A stretch of DNA of 64,000 bases from Lysobacter sp. MMG2. GTDB lineage: Bacteria; Pseudomonadota; Gammaproteobacteria; Xanthomonadales; Xanthomonadaceae. The stretch lies in NCBI RefSeq assembly GCF_016735495.2, contig NZ_JAERQY020000002.1:620001-684000 (forward strand), in the 5' to 3' direction. The notes under the pieces were generated by a model. It did not search any database. It had not been told where the DNA came from and worked only from the letters and a program-made list of their open reading frames with translations. Made by a program: the position numbers and the translations under genes. Below, piece by piece: positions 1-8,600 of the stretch (positions are counted from its first letter, which is position 1; every line of letters starts with the position of its first letter).

Positions 1-2
1 CC

Positions 3-794
3 GAGTACCCGCAGGCCGCCGCCGAGCTGCTAGGCGAAGCCGCCGCCGCCGCGGCACTGTTCACCGGCCACGCCAAGGTCGACGGTCGCCTCTCGGTGCA
101 GTTGCGCGGGCACGGCGCGCTGCGCACCCTCTTCGCCGAATGCACCGCGGCGGGCACGCTGCGCGGCATCGCACAGGTGGACGAGCACGCCCAAACGGTC
201 TCGCGCGACCTGCGCGAACTGGGTCCCGACGCAGTGCTCGCCATCACCATCGAGAACCCGTCCATCGACGGCCGCGAGCCCATGCGCTACCAGGGCCTGG
301 TGGCGCTGGAATCGGACTCGCTGACGGAGGCCTTCGAGGATTACTTCCGCCAGTCCGAGCAGCTGCCGACCCGCCTGCTGCTGGCCGCCGACGAACGGCA
401 GGTGGCGGGACTGATGCTGCAGAAGCTTCCGTCGGATCATGGGGATGACGACGGCTGGTCGCGTGTGGGCGCCCTATTCGACACGCTCACCACGCGCGAA
501 CTGCTGGAATGGTCGGCGGAGGACCTGCTGACCCGCCTGTTCCATGAGGACGGGGTCCAGGTCCTGGGACGCAAACCGCTCCGCTTTGCCTGCTCCTGCT
601 CCCGGGAACGGGTGGAATCGATGCTCGTCTCCCTCGGGGCCGCCGAGGCGGAGGCAGCGGTGGAGGCGGCCGGTGGCGCCGCCCAGATCCGTTGCGAGTT
701 TTGCGGACAGAGTTACCGTTTCGATGCGGAGGAAATCGCTAGCTTGTTTGCCGTGGCGACAACGGAGATGGCGGCCCCTGAAAGGCTGCAGTAG
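3..794 (+). CDS. hslO: Hsp33 redox-regulated chaperone (3' part)
   Basis: This is the C-terminal part of the cytoplasmic holdase Hsp33, which is activated by oxidation and protects unfolding proteins during oxidative stress. The frame is already open at base 3 and has no start in the window, so the gene begins upstream. Near the C-terminus two paired cysteine motifs are visible, CSCS (about 200 residues into the visible part) and CEFCGQ, which together bind Zn in reduced Hsp33. The end FDAEEIASLF also fits the family. No terminator is obvious after the stop. The next gene has its own promoter, so it is probably transcribed separately. Confidence 0.93.
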   Translation, partial: EYPQAAAELLGEAAAAAALFTGHAKVDGRLSVQLRGHGALRTLFAECTAAGTLRGIAQVDEHAQTVSRDLRELGPDAVLAITIENPSIDGREPMRYQGLVALESDSLTEAFEDYFRQSEQLPTRLLLAADERQVAGLMLQKLPSDHGDDDGWSRVGALFDTLTTRELLEWSAEDLLTRLFHEDGVQVLGRKPLRFACSCSRERVESMLVSLGAAEAEAAVEAAGGAAQIRCEFCGQSYRFDAEEIASLFAVATTEMAAPERLQ

Positions 795-817
795 CACCTC
801 CGACGTCACTCGGGGAA

Positions 818-846
818 TTGTTAAATAAACATAAACGGTCTATAGT
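818..846 (+). promoter_or_regulatory. Sigma70-type promoter of the secreted protein gene at 900
   Basis: TTGTTA (818-823) and TATAGT (841-846) are separated by exactly 17 bp, so the start of transcription should be near 853. A CCGGGTTTACCCGG dyad lies in the leader at about 877-890. No clear Shine-Dalgarno sequence precedes the ATG at 900, so translation may depend on leader structure. Motif and spacing are seen directly; activity is inferred. Confidence 0.6.
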
Positions 847-899
847 CGCGGTCCTCAAGAGAGGGGAACTCCGCCGGGTTTACCCGGTCGTACAAGACC

Positions 900-1757
900 A
901 TGAACACGCGCCTGCTTCGACTGCCATTGACCCTGATGCTCGCCCTGGGCGTGGTGTCGGGCGTCCATGCGCAGGCCAGGCGCACCCCGGAGACGACCTA
1001 CCTCCCGGTCTGGAACCAGACCAGCGGCAAGCTCGAATACCTCCTGCAGCTCGAGCCCACCGGCACCCCGGTGGCAGGCGCCCGCTGGCGCGTGGGCAGC
1101 AATACCCTCGACGCTGCGTTCGGCCTGGAAGCCGGCGACACCCTCGGCCTGGTCTGCGATCGCAAGACCGGACTGGCCGGTGCAATCGGCAACCTCGCCA
1201 ATCACTGCATGCTCGCCTCGATGGACGAGGACGACGACCATTCCGGCACGCGCCAAGGCACCCTCGGTGCCAGCCTGAGTCGCGCGGGTGGCAAGGTCGG
1301 CCTGGCGCTCGGCACGGGTCGCGACACCCTACCCGCCTGGCTGAGCCCCAACTCGAAGTTCAGCAAGGTCGACCAGAACACGCTCACCGTGTACGGCCAG
1401 AAGAACATCGGCCGCGAGGCCACGGTGTCCATCGGCGGCACCTGGGCACGCGCGAAGCTGATCCCGGCCGGCGAAGTGCCCGCCCTGGCCGATCGCTGGA
1501 ACACCAAGAGCCTCACGGTCGGCGCTGGCGTCGGCAACTTCAGCGCAAACATCGTCGGCCGCGTGGTCGACACCCCCGGCGAGCCGGGCCAGTGGGAAGG
1601 CCTCGGCGTCGGTCTGACCTGGCGCACGCCGTGGAGCGGCCAGCTCACGGTGGGCGCGGAGAACGTCGTGACCCGCGGCCGCAACCCGTTCGCCCCCGAA
1701 AACGGCGACAAGGACGAGGGCACCGTTCCCTATGTCCGTTACGAGCAGGATCTCTGA
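900..1757 (+). CDS. Secreted or outer-membrane protein of unknown function
   Basis: The gene encodes 285 residues that begin with a clear Sec signal peptide (MNTRLLRLPLTLMLALGVV, predicted cleavage after VHAQA near residue 24). The mature part is rich in glycine and in alternating hydrophobic residues (for example TVSIGGTWARA, LTVGAGVGNFSAN, LGVGLTWRTPW). This looks like amphipathic beta-strands, as in a small barrel or a beta-sandwich. One pair of cysteines occurs (VCDRK and NHCM). I do not recognise a named family. It has its own promoter and is followed by a possible terminator, so it is probably monocistronic. An envelope role is inferred from the signal peptide only. Confidence 0.7.
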   Translation: MNTRLLRLPLTLMLALGVVSGVHAQARRTPETTYLPVWNQTSGKLEYLLQLEPTGTPVAGARWRVGSNTLDAAFGLEAGDTLGLVCDRKTGLAGAIGNLANHCMLASMDEDDDHSGTRQGTLGASLSRAGGKVGLALGTGRDTLPAWLSPNSKFSKVDQNTLTVYGQKNIGREATVSIGGTWARAKLIPAGEVPALADRWNTKSLTVGAGVGNFSANIVGRVVDTPGEPGQWEGLGVGLTWRTPWSGQLTVGAENVVTRGRNPFAPENGDKDEGTVPYVRYEQDL

Positions 1758-1806
1758 CGATCCGCCGTCCGCGCCAGCCGCGGATTTAACTCCTTGAATC
1801 CAAAGA

Positions 1807-1842
1807 CCGCTCGCGGGGTTCTCGTGAGCGGCGCCTTCGTTT
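1807..1842 (+). terminator. Possible rho-independent terminator after the 285-residue gene
   Basis: CCGCTC (1807-1812) pairs with GAGCGG (1826-1831), and the inner bases extend the stem to about 11 bp with G-U pairs and a short loop. The following tract is only moderately T-rich (CGCCTTCGTTT), so efficiency is uncertain. Confidence 0.4.
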
Positions 1843-1920
1843 GGGCACATCTCTTGCCTTCCAGCCCCCTGCCGGGGTCGATACACCCGCGTACGGCCTT
1901 CACAAGTTCGAAACTGTGCA

Positions 1921-2044
1921 TTAACGACACTTTCACTTCTCTTCGAACGTGGTTAGGATCGGGTTGCCTTGCCGTTTTTGGCGTCTTCTTTGACGCCGTC
2001 GGTTAGGTCCCATGGGATCCATCGACTCACGTTTGGAGAGAGAG
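1921..2044 (+). promoter_or_regulatory. Promoter and conserved 5' leader of receptor 1
   Basis: A promoter TTTCAC (1931-1936), 17 bp, TAGGAT (1954-1959) is preceded by TTAAC at 1921. The likely transcript start lies at or just before CCTTGCC (1967). The leader then contains a perfect 6-bp hairpin GGCGTC-TTCTTT-GACGCC (1980-1997), a second dyad around TCCCATGGGA (2009-2018), and a GGAGAGAGAG Shine-Dalgarno stretch ahead of the ATG at 2045. The same ordered elements occur before receptors 2 and 3 with spacing differing by only 1-2 bases. Confidence 0.65.
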
Positions 2045-5000
2045 ATGAACTTGAAGACCACCCCGCTCCGCGACGCGATTGTTTACTCGCTCGCGGTCGG
2101 CACCACCGCCCTGGCCGGTACGGCCATGGCTCAGGAACAGCAGCAGACGACGACCACCCTCGATCGCATCGAGGTGACCGGTTCGCGCATTCGTCAGGTT
2201 GATATCGAGACCGAAGCACCGGTCCTGACCATCACCCGCGCGGACATCGAAAACCAGGGCTTCCAGTCGGTCGCCGACATCCTGCAGAACATTTCCGCCG
2301 TCGGCGCCCCGGCCATCAGCCGCGCTTCGCCGCTGTCGGCCGGTGAAAACGTCGGCGGCCAGTTCATCAGCATGCGCAACCTGGGTACCCAGCGCACGCT
2401 GATCCTGGTCAACGGCAAGCGCCTGGGCATCAGCACCTCGGGCCTGCAGGACGTTTCGCTGATCCCGACGGTCGCCGTCGAGCGCGTCGAAGTCCTGAAG
2501 GACGGCGCTTCCTCGATCTACGGCTCCGACGCGATCGCCGGCGTGGTGAACATCATCACCCGTTCGAACTTCGAAGGCGCCACGGTCGACGCGTACTACG
2601 GTCAGTACAGCGAAGGCGACGGCGAGACGACCCGCGCTTCGGGCATCCTCGGCTTCACCGGTGATCGCGGTTCGATCACGGCCGCCGTCGAATACCGCAA
2701 GGAAGAGGAAGTCTTCGCCAAGGATCGCGAGTACAGCGCGTACCCGCAGAGCTACAAGCATCCGACCCGCGGCTGGACCACCGCTTCGCAGTGGGGCCAG
2801 ATCACGGATGCGCCGGGTGCAGCGAACCCGGGCGGCGTCGGCACGCTCGTTCTGAACCCGGGTGCGGATTGGCGCAGCCTCGCCAACTACCACACGCAGA
2901 ACTCCAACACCGGCGCAACGGCTGCTGATCCGAACGGTTCGGTGCTCGACAAGAGCAACACGAACCAGCAGACGCACCTGCGCACGCCGCTGGAGAGCCG
3001 CTCGCTGTTCGTCAACGGCATCTTCGACATCACCGAGAACGTCCGTTTCCGCGGCGACATGCTGTACACCGACCGCGACGCCGAGCGTCAGGTCGCGGGC
3101 TATCCGTTCCAGAGCGCGTCGGCCGGCCTGATTCCGGGCGGCTTCAAGATGTCGCGCTTCAGCTACTACAACCCGGTCGGCACGCAGCACGGTTATGCCA
3201 CCCCGCGTGACATCAACTTCACCCGCCGTACCTGGGAAGTGCCGCGCGTCGACGCTCCGTCGTCGACCACCTGGCGCTTCTCCGCGGCCCTTGAAGGCAG
3301 CTTCGACGTCGCCGAGCGCATCTTCGACTGGGACGTCAACTACCTCTACAACAACAACAAGGTCCATCAGGAAAACTACGGCAACCTCAACGTCGACCGC
3401 GCCAAGCAGTCGACCGGTCGTTCCGAGCGTCAGGCCGACGGCAGCGTCGTCTGCTTGCTGCCGGACGATCCGAGCACGCCGGCCGTTGAGCGCGTGGTCA
3501 TCCCGGGCTGCGTCGCATGGAACCCGTTCATCCCGTACGGTCAGGTTGGCGAAGGTGGTCTCACCGGCAACCAGGCTCTGCAGGACTGGCTGTTCCAGCG
3601 CCTGAACTCCAGCGGCGAAACCGAAACCACCGTGTACTCGGCCAACATCAGCGGCTCGCTCGCGACGCTGCCGGGTGGTGACCTGGGCGTGGCGGTCGGC
3701 GTTGAAAACCGCAAGGAGCAGGGTCGCTTCATCCCCGACGCGCAGGCAGTGACCGGCAACTCGACGACGCTGGCCAGCGGTCCGACCCAGGGCAGCTACA
3801 CCGTCGACGAAATCTACGCCGAGTTGTTCCTGCCGGTCCTGGCCGACCTGCCGGGCGCGCAGGAGCTGAGCTTCAGCCTTGCCACCCGCTACTCGGACTA
3901 CGACACCTTCGGCGACACGCTCAACAGCAAGTTCGGTTTCAAGTGGAAGCCGATCGATTCGCTGCTGTTCCGCGGTACCTACGCTGAAGGCTTCCGTGCG
4001 CCGACGATCGCCGACCTGTACGGCGGCGGCTCGCAGACGTTCTCGTTCTTCACCGACCCGTGCGATACGAACTTCGGCACGGCGCGTACGAACGCGGCGG
4101 TCCGTACGGCGTGCGCCGGCGGCGCGGGCGTCCCGGGCGTTCCGAACCCGGCCACCTATCGTCAGCTCGCGCAGGGCTTCAACGCCGCCACGGCGCCGAA
4201 CGCCCAGACTCCGGTTCCGTTCTTCTCGGGTTCCAACCCGAACCTGATCCCGGAAACGTCCGAGTCCAAGACGCTGGGTCTGGTGTGGAGCCCGGGCTTC
4301 ATCGAAGGCTTCAACGTCAGCCTCGACTGGTGGAAGATCCGCATCGACGACACGATCGTTGCCGACTCGCCGACGCAGATCCTCAACGACTGCTACATCC
4401 AGAACGATCCGACCCGTTGCGCACTGTTCACTCGTGACGCGGCACAGGGCTACGTCAACAACCTTGCATTCGCCAGCATCAACGCGGGTTACCGCGAGGC
4501 CGAAGGTTGGGACATGGACCTGGGCTACCGCCTGACGACGGAAGGTTTCGGTAACTTCAACTTCTCGTGGCAGACGACCTACACCACGAGCGACGAGATC
4601 AAGACCGACACCAACCCGGCCACCAAGGCGCAGCAGCTGGTTGGCTACGCGACCTCGCCGGGCTTCGTGGGCACCTTCCGCGTTCGTTCGAACACGAGCC
4701 TGAGCTGGGATCTGGGTTCGTGGGGCGCGACGTGGGGCATGCGCTACTACTCGGGCATGAAGGAAACCTGCTTGTCGGCCACGCTGTTCCCGGATGAGTG
4801 CTCGAACCCGGACTTCGCCGTGGCGAACCCGGTGCCGGCGCAGGCCCGTGCGATCAACGAGATCGGCTCCAACACCTTCCACGATCTGGAATTCCGCTGG
4901 AAGGCGCCGTGGAACGCGACCGTCGCCCTGGGTGCGAACAACGTGTTTGATCACCAGGGTCCGGTGGTGTACAGCCAGCCGAACGCGAACGTGTCCTACC

Positions 5001-5056
5001 AGGGCCAGTTCGACATCGGTCGTTTCATCTACATGAAGTACCAGCAGCGCTTCTGA
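2045..5056 (+). CDS. TonB-dependent outer-membrane receptor 1 of a tandem trio
   Basis: This 1003-residue outer-membrane transporter takes up a large ligand using energy from TonB-ExbBD. The ATG at 2045 is chosen over one at 2012 because GGAGAGAGAG sits just upstream and a signal peptide (MNLKTTPLRDAIVYSLAVGT...AMA) follows. A TonB-box/plug start, TLDRIEVTGSRI, begins near residue 39. The plug continues with VERVEVLKDGASSIYGSDAI, and the barrel ends in the canonical terminal phenylalanine (KYQQRF). Length and style match the large Caulobacter/Xanthomonas-type receptors. It is the most diverged of the three tandem copies, with different loops. The ligand cannot be read from sequence, and no Fur box is seen upstream, so iron is not the obvious substrate. 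Confidence 0.93.
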   Translation: MNLKTTPLRDAIVYSLAVGTTALAGTAMAQEQQQTTTTLDRIEVTGSRIRQVDIETEAPVLTITRADIENQGFQSVADILQNISAVGAPAISRASPLSAGENVGGQFISMRNLGTQRTLILVNGKRLGISTSGLQDVSLIPTVAVERVEVLKDGASSIYGSDAIAGVVNIITRSNFEGATVDAYYGQYSEGDGETTRASGILGFTGDRGSITAAVEYRKEEEVFAKDREYSAYPQSYKHPTRGWTTASQWGQITDAPGAANPGGVGTLVLNPGADWRSLANYHTQNSNTGATAADPNGSVLDKSNTNQQTHLRTPLESRSLFVNGIFDITENVRFRGDMLYTDRDAERQVAGYPFQSASAGLIPGGFKMSRFSYYNPVGTQHGYATPRDINFTRRTWEVPRVDAPSSTTWRFSAALEGSFDVAERIFDWDVNYLYNNNKVHQENYGNLNVDRAKQSTGRSERQADGSVVCLLPDDPSTPAVERVVIPGCVAWNPFIPYGQVGEGGLTGNQALQDWLFQRLNSSGETETTVYSANISGSLATLPGGDLGVAVGVENRKEQGRFIPDAQAVTGNSTTLASGPTQGSYTVDEIYAELFLPVLADLPGAQELSFSLATRYSDYDTFGDTLNSKFGFKWKPIDSLLFRGTYAEGFRAPTIADLYGGGSQTFSFFTDPCDTNFGTARTNAAVRTACAGGAGVPGVPNPATYRQLAQGFNAATAPNAQTPVPFFSGSNPNLIPETSESKTLGLVWSPGFIEGFNVSLDWWKIRIDDTIVADSPTQILNDCYIQNDPTRCALFTRDAAQGYVNNLAFASINAGYREAEGWDMDLGYRLTTEGFGNFNFSWQTTYTTSDEIKTDTNPATKAQQLVGYATSPGFVGTFRVRSNTSLSWDLGSWGATWGMRYYSGMKETCLSATLFPDECSNPDFAVANPVPAQARAINEIGSNTFHDLEFRWKAPWNATVALGANNVFDHQGPVVYSQPNANVSYQGQFDIGRFIYMKYQQRF

Positions 5057-5078
5057 TCCGCTCACGCGGAGCAACTCG

Positions 5079-5107
5079 AGCGGCCCCGAAAGGGGCCGCT
5101 TTTTTTT
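5079..5107 (+). terminator. Rho-independent terminator after receptor 1
   Basis: A 9-bp perfect stem AGCGGCCCC / GGGGCCGCT with a GAAA loop is followed by an unbroken run of T's. This is a very strong intrinsic terminator. It separates receptor 1 from receptor 2, so the trio is not one operon. Confidence 0.92.
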
Positions 5108-5210
5108 GGCCCGTCGACGGCCCCTGCCGGACCGGCCGGCCTCTCCCTCCATACGCCCATTCAGGGTTTCGTATGTTCAAACTTTGCCGTCACTGGCCGA
5201 TAACTGGTCG

Positions 5211-5336
5211 TTAACACGTCTTTCACTTTTCTGATGGCGCGGTTACGATCCGGTTAAGCCTTGCCGTTTTTGGCGTCTTCTTTGACACCGCCGGCGGGCC
5301 CCATGGGAAGTACCACCCTGCTTTACGGAGAGAGAG
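5211..5336 (+). promoter_or_regulatory. Promoter and conserved 5' leader of receptor 2
   Basis: TTAAC (5211), TTTCAC (5221-5226), 17 bp, TACGAT (5244-5249), CCTTGCC (5259), CCCATGGGA (5300-5308) and GGAGAGAGAG before the ATG at 5337 repeat the layout of the receptor 1 leader. From CCTTGCC onward the two leaders are identical for more than 20 bases. The first hairpin here has one mismatch (GGCGTC against GACACC). Confidence 0.65.
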
Positions 5337-8300
5337 ATGACCTTGAAGACCACCCAGCTTCGCGACGCGATTACCTTCGCGCTCGCGGTGGGCAGCACCG
5401 CCGCTGCCGGCACCGGCATCGCCGTGGCCCAGGAAAGCTCGCAGCAGCCGACCACCCTCGATCGCATCGAGGTGACCGGTTCGCGCATCAAGCGCGCCGA
5501 CATCGAAACGTCCCAGCCGATCTTCTCGCTGAGCCGCGAGGACATCTCCTCGCAGGGCCTGACCTCGGTCGGCGACGTGATCCAGAACATCACCGCCAAC
5601 GGCTCCACGCTCAACAGCACGTTCAACAACGGCGGTAACGGCGAAACCCGCGTCAGCCTTCGCGGCCTGGGCTCCAACCGCACCCTGGTGCTGGTCAACG
5701 GCCGTCGTTGGGTCGGTGGCACGGGCCTCGGCGGCGCGGTCGACCTCAACACCATCCCGACCGCCGCGGTCGAGCGCATCGAAGTGCTGAAGGACGGCGC
5801 CTCGACGATCTACGGCTCCGACGCCATCGCCGGCGTCGTGAACGTGATCCTGCGCCAGAACTTCGAAGGCGCCGAAGCCAACGCTTACATCGGCCAGTTC
5901 GACAAGGGCGACGGCTTCCGCCAGGGCTACGACTTCACCATCGGCACGACCTCCGACCGCTTCTCGGCCATGCTGGGCTTCGGTTACGTCAAGGAAGAGC
6001 CGGTCATGGCCGGCGATCGCGATATCTCCAAGGAGCCGATCGTCGGTACCGGCAATGCCTTCGGCAGCTCGACCTCGCCGAACGGCAACTACAGCGTCAC
6101 CAACAACGCCTGCCGCGGCGCACCGACGGCGACCAACCCGCTCGGCCCGCTGCTGCGCTGCCTGCCGAACGGCCAGGTGGGTTCGTTCACGTACAACAAC
6201 GGCCAGAGCGGCGCCAACTGGCGTCCGCGTTCGGTGCCGGCCGACATCTACAACTTCGCGCCGGACAACTACCTGCTGACGCCGCAGGAGCGCCGTTCGG
6301 TGTTCGGTAGCGCCACCGCCGACATCACCGATGAAGTCCGCTTCAAGTCGACGATCACCTACAACCAGCGCGTCTCCGAGCAGCTGCTCGCGGCGATGCC
6401 GGTCGTGCTGGGTCGCGCGGCTCCGGGCACCAACGCTTCCGACATCCGCGTCAGCGCGACGAACTTCTACAACCGTCCGGAAAACGGCGGCATCGGTCAG
6501 GAAGTCGACTGGATCCAGCGTCGCGCCGTCGAGACCGGCGGTCGTTCGTTCAACCAGGACGTGCGTACCTTCGCGATGTCGGCCGGCCTGGAAGGCACGC
6601 TGAACTTCGCCGAGAAGTACTTCGACTGGGAAGCCGGTTACTTCCGCGGTGAGAACAAGGCCAACAACACCACCTTCGGCCTGTTCAACGTCATCGCGCT
6701 GCGCCAGGCCCTGGGCCCGTCGTTCCGCGACACCGATGGCGTGATCAAGTGCGGCGCGCCGGGCGCGATCGTCACCGGCTGCGTGCCGATGAACATCCTC
6801 GGCGCTCCGGGCACGATCACGCAGGACATGCTGGACTTCGCGACGTTCACCGCGCACGACGAGTACAGCTACACGCAGAAGAGCTACTACGCCAACATCA
6901 GCGGCGATCTGTTCTCGCTGCCGGGCGGCCCGCTGGGCTTCTCCTTCGGTCTGGAACACCGCACCGAAGACGGCTACGACTCGCCGGACGCGCTGATCAA
7001 CTCGGGCAACACCACGGGCAACGCGCGCACCGCGACCGCCGGTGGCTACGACCTGGACGAGGCCTACCTCGAACTGGCGATCCCGGTGCTGGCCGACCTG
7101 CCGGGCGCCAAGCTGCTCGACTTCTCGCTGGCCACGCGCTACTCGGATTACTCGAACTTCGGCGACACGCTCAACAGCAAGTTCGGTTTCCGCTGGAAGC
7201 CGATCGACGACCTGCTGGTTCGTGGTAACTGGTCGGAAGGCTTCCGCGCGCCGTCCATCGCCGAGCTGTTCGCCGGCCAGGCCGACTCGTTCCCGCAGCT
7301 CGCCGACCCCTGCAACGTGAACAACTTCGCCGACCAGATCCCGGCGGCGCAGGCACAGTGCGTGCGTGAAGGCGTTCCGGCCAACGGCTACGTGCAGAAC
7401 AACCCGCAGATCCGCATCACGGTCGGCGGCAACCCGGAACTGCAGCCGGAGAAGTCCGAGTCCTACACGCTGGGCTTCGTGTACAGCCCGAACTACGTGG
7501 AAGGCCTGGACGTCTCGCTGGACTGGTGGCAGATCAAGATCGAGGACGCCATCACCACGATCGGCGGCGCCAACATCATCCAGCAGTGCCTTGACTCGGG
7601 CGGCACCAGCCCGGCGTGCTCTCTGTACAGCCGTGAACCGGGTGGCCAGATCATCGACCTGCTCGACACCACCACCAACATCGGCGGCACGAAGGTGGAA
7701 GGTTACGACCTGACGGTGAGCTACCGCCTGCCGGAAACCGCGTGGGGCAAGTTCAGCTTCACGTGGGACACCACCTACATGTCGAGCTACGAGAACGACA
7801 TCAACGGTAACGGTGTCTACGGTGAGGACAACCTCCAGGTTCCGGCCATCGGCGCTCCGTTCTTCTTCGACGAAGGCGGCAACCTGGTCGGCGAGTACGA
7901 CGGTCCGAACCAGTTGAACTACTGGCGCATCCGCTCGAACCTGGCCACGCGTTGGGAGATGGGCGACTGGGGTGCGACCTGGAACGTCCGCTACTACTCG
8001 TCGCAGAGCGAGCCGTGCCAGAACTTCGAGGACTACGGTTACTCGTTCCTGTGCACCGACCACACCCGCACCACGGGCCTGCCGACGGACAGCAACGGCA
8101 ACGGCGTTTGGGACGGCACGGCCGGTGGCGACGCGATCACCCCGGTGGCGTCGGCCGAGCACCACATCGGCTCCACGACGTACCACGACGTGAGCGCGTA
8201 CTGGAATGCGCCGTGGAATGCGCGCATCACGGTCGGCATCAACAACCTGTTCGACAAGAATCCGCCGATCTCGGCGACGACCTTCGCGAACTCGTTCGAC

Positions 8301-8357
8301 CCGCAGTACGAAGTCCCCGGCCAGTTCTTCTACTTCCGCTACTCGCAGAAGTTCTGA
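5337..8357 (+). CDS. TonB-dependent outer-membrane receptor 2 of the trio
   Basis: This 1006-residue receptor has the same architecture as its neighbours: a signal peptide ending GIAVAQ, the TonB-box/plug start TLDRIEVTGSRIKRADIET, the plug motif VERIEVLKDGASTIYGSDAI, and a barrel ending in phenylalanine (RYSQKF). It closely resembles receptor 3 through the plug and most of the barrel and differs mainly in segments that should be extracellular loops, such as the region near residues 225-270. This points to a fairly recent duplication followed by loop divergence. It has its own promoter and terminator. The substrate is unknown. DNA around the TonB box is also identical to receptor 1 over a few dozen bases, which may reflect gene conversion. 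Confidence 0.93.
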   Translation: MTLKTTQLRDAITFALAVGSTAAAGTGIAVAQESSQQPTTLDRIEVTGSRIKRADIETSQPIFSLSREDISSQGLTSVGDVIQNITANGSTLNSTFNNGGNGETRVSLRGLGSNRTLVLVNGRRWVGGTGLGGAVDLNTIPTAAVERIEVLKDGASTIYGSDAIAGVVNVILRQNFEGAEANAYIGQFDKGDGFRQGYDFTIGTTSDRFSAMLGFGYVKEEPVMAGDRDISKEPIVGTGNAFGSSTSPNGNYSVTNNACRGAPTATNPLGPLLRCLPNGQVGSFTYNNGQSGANWRPRSVPADIYNFAPDNYLLTPQERRSVFGSATADITDEVRFKSTITYNQRVSEQLLAAMPVVLGRAAPGTNASDIRVSATNFYNRPENGGIGQEVDWIQRRAVETGGRSFNQDVRTFAMSAGLEGTLNFAEKYFDWEAGYFRGENKANNTTFGLFNVIALRQALGPSFRDTDGVIKCGAPGAIVTGCVPMNILGAPGTITQDMLDFATFTAHDEYSYTQKSYYANISGDLFSLPGGPLGFSFGLEHRTEDGYDSPDALINSGNTTGNARTATAGGYDLDEAYLELAIPVLADLPGAKLLDFSLATRYSDYSNFGDTLNSKFGFRWKPIDDLLVRGNWSEGFRAPSIAELFAGQADSFPQLADPCNVNNFADQIPAAQAQCVREGVPANGYVQNNPQIRITVGGNPELQPEKSESYTLGFVYSPNYVEGLDVSLDWWQIKIEDAITTIGGANIIQQCLDSGGTSPACSLYSREPGGQIIDLLDTTTNIGGTKVEGYDLTVSYRLPETAWGKFSFTWDTTYMSSYENDINGNGVYGEDNLQVPAIGAPFFFDEGGNLVGEYDGPNQLNYWRIRSNLATRWEMGDWGATWNVRYYSSQSEPCQNFEDYGYSFLCTDHTRTTGLPTDSNGNGVWDGTAGGDAITPVASAEHHIGSTTYHDVSAYWNAPWNARITVGINNLFDKNPPISATTFANSFDPQYEVPGQFFYFRYSQKF

Positions 8358-8397
8358 TCGGTACATTCGTCCCGTACGAATGGCACTTGCGTTACTT

Positions 8398-8428
8398 CTA
8401 CGGCCCCGAAAGGGGCCGTAGTTGTTTG
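8398..8428 (+). terminator. Rho-independent terminator after receptor 2
   Basis: A 10-bp perfect stem CTACGGCCCC / GGGGCCGTAG with a GAAA loop is followed by TTGTTTG. The core is nearly the same hairpin as the one after receptor 1, which supports duplication of the whole unit including its end. Confidence 0.85.
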
Positions 8429-8473
8429 TGGCCGTTGCAGAAATGAAACGACGGCCGTTCAGAATGTTGAAGA

Positions 8474-8600
8474 TTAACAACACTTTAAGTATTGGCTCGG
8501 CGGGTCTACCATCGGCCCGACCTTGCCGGACTTGGCGTGGTTTTTTGCTCCGCCGGCGGGGTTCCCATGGGAACAAACTGAGACCGACTTGGAGAGAGCG
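8474..8600 (+). promoter_or_regulatory. Promoter and conserved 5' leader of receptor 3
   Basis: TTAAC (8474), TTTAAG (8484-8489), 17 bp, TACCAT (8507-8512), CCTTGCC (8521), GTTCCCATGGGAAC (8562-8575, a perfect 14-base palindrome) and GGAGAGAGCG before the ATG at 8601. The order and distances match the leaders of receptors 1 and 2, although the sequence between elements has diverged. Confidence 0.62.

Noticed and set aside
1983-2044. Leader pyrimidine tract pairing with the Shine-Dalgarno of receptor 1
   Set aside because: Only about four consecutive pairs can form, and the tract is not kept before receptor 3.
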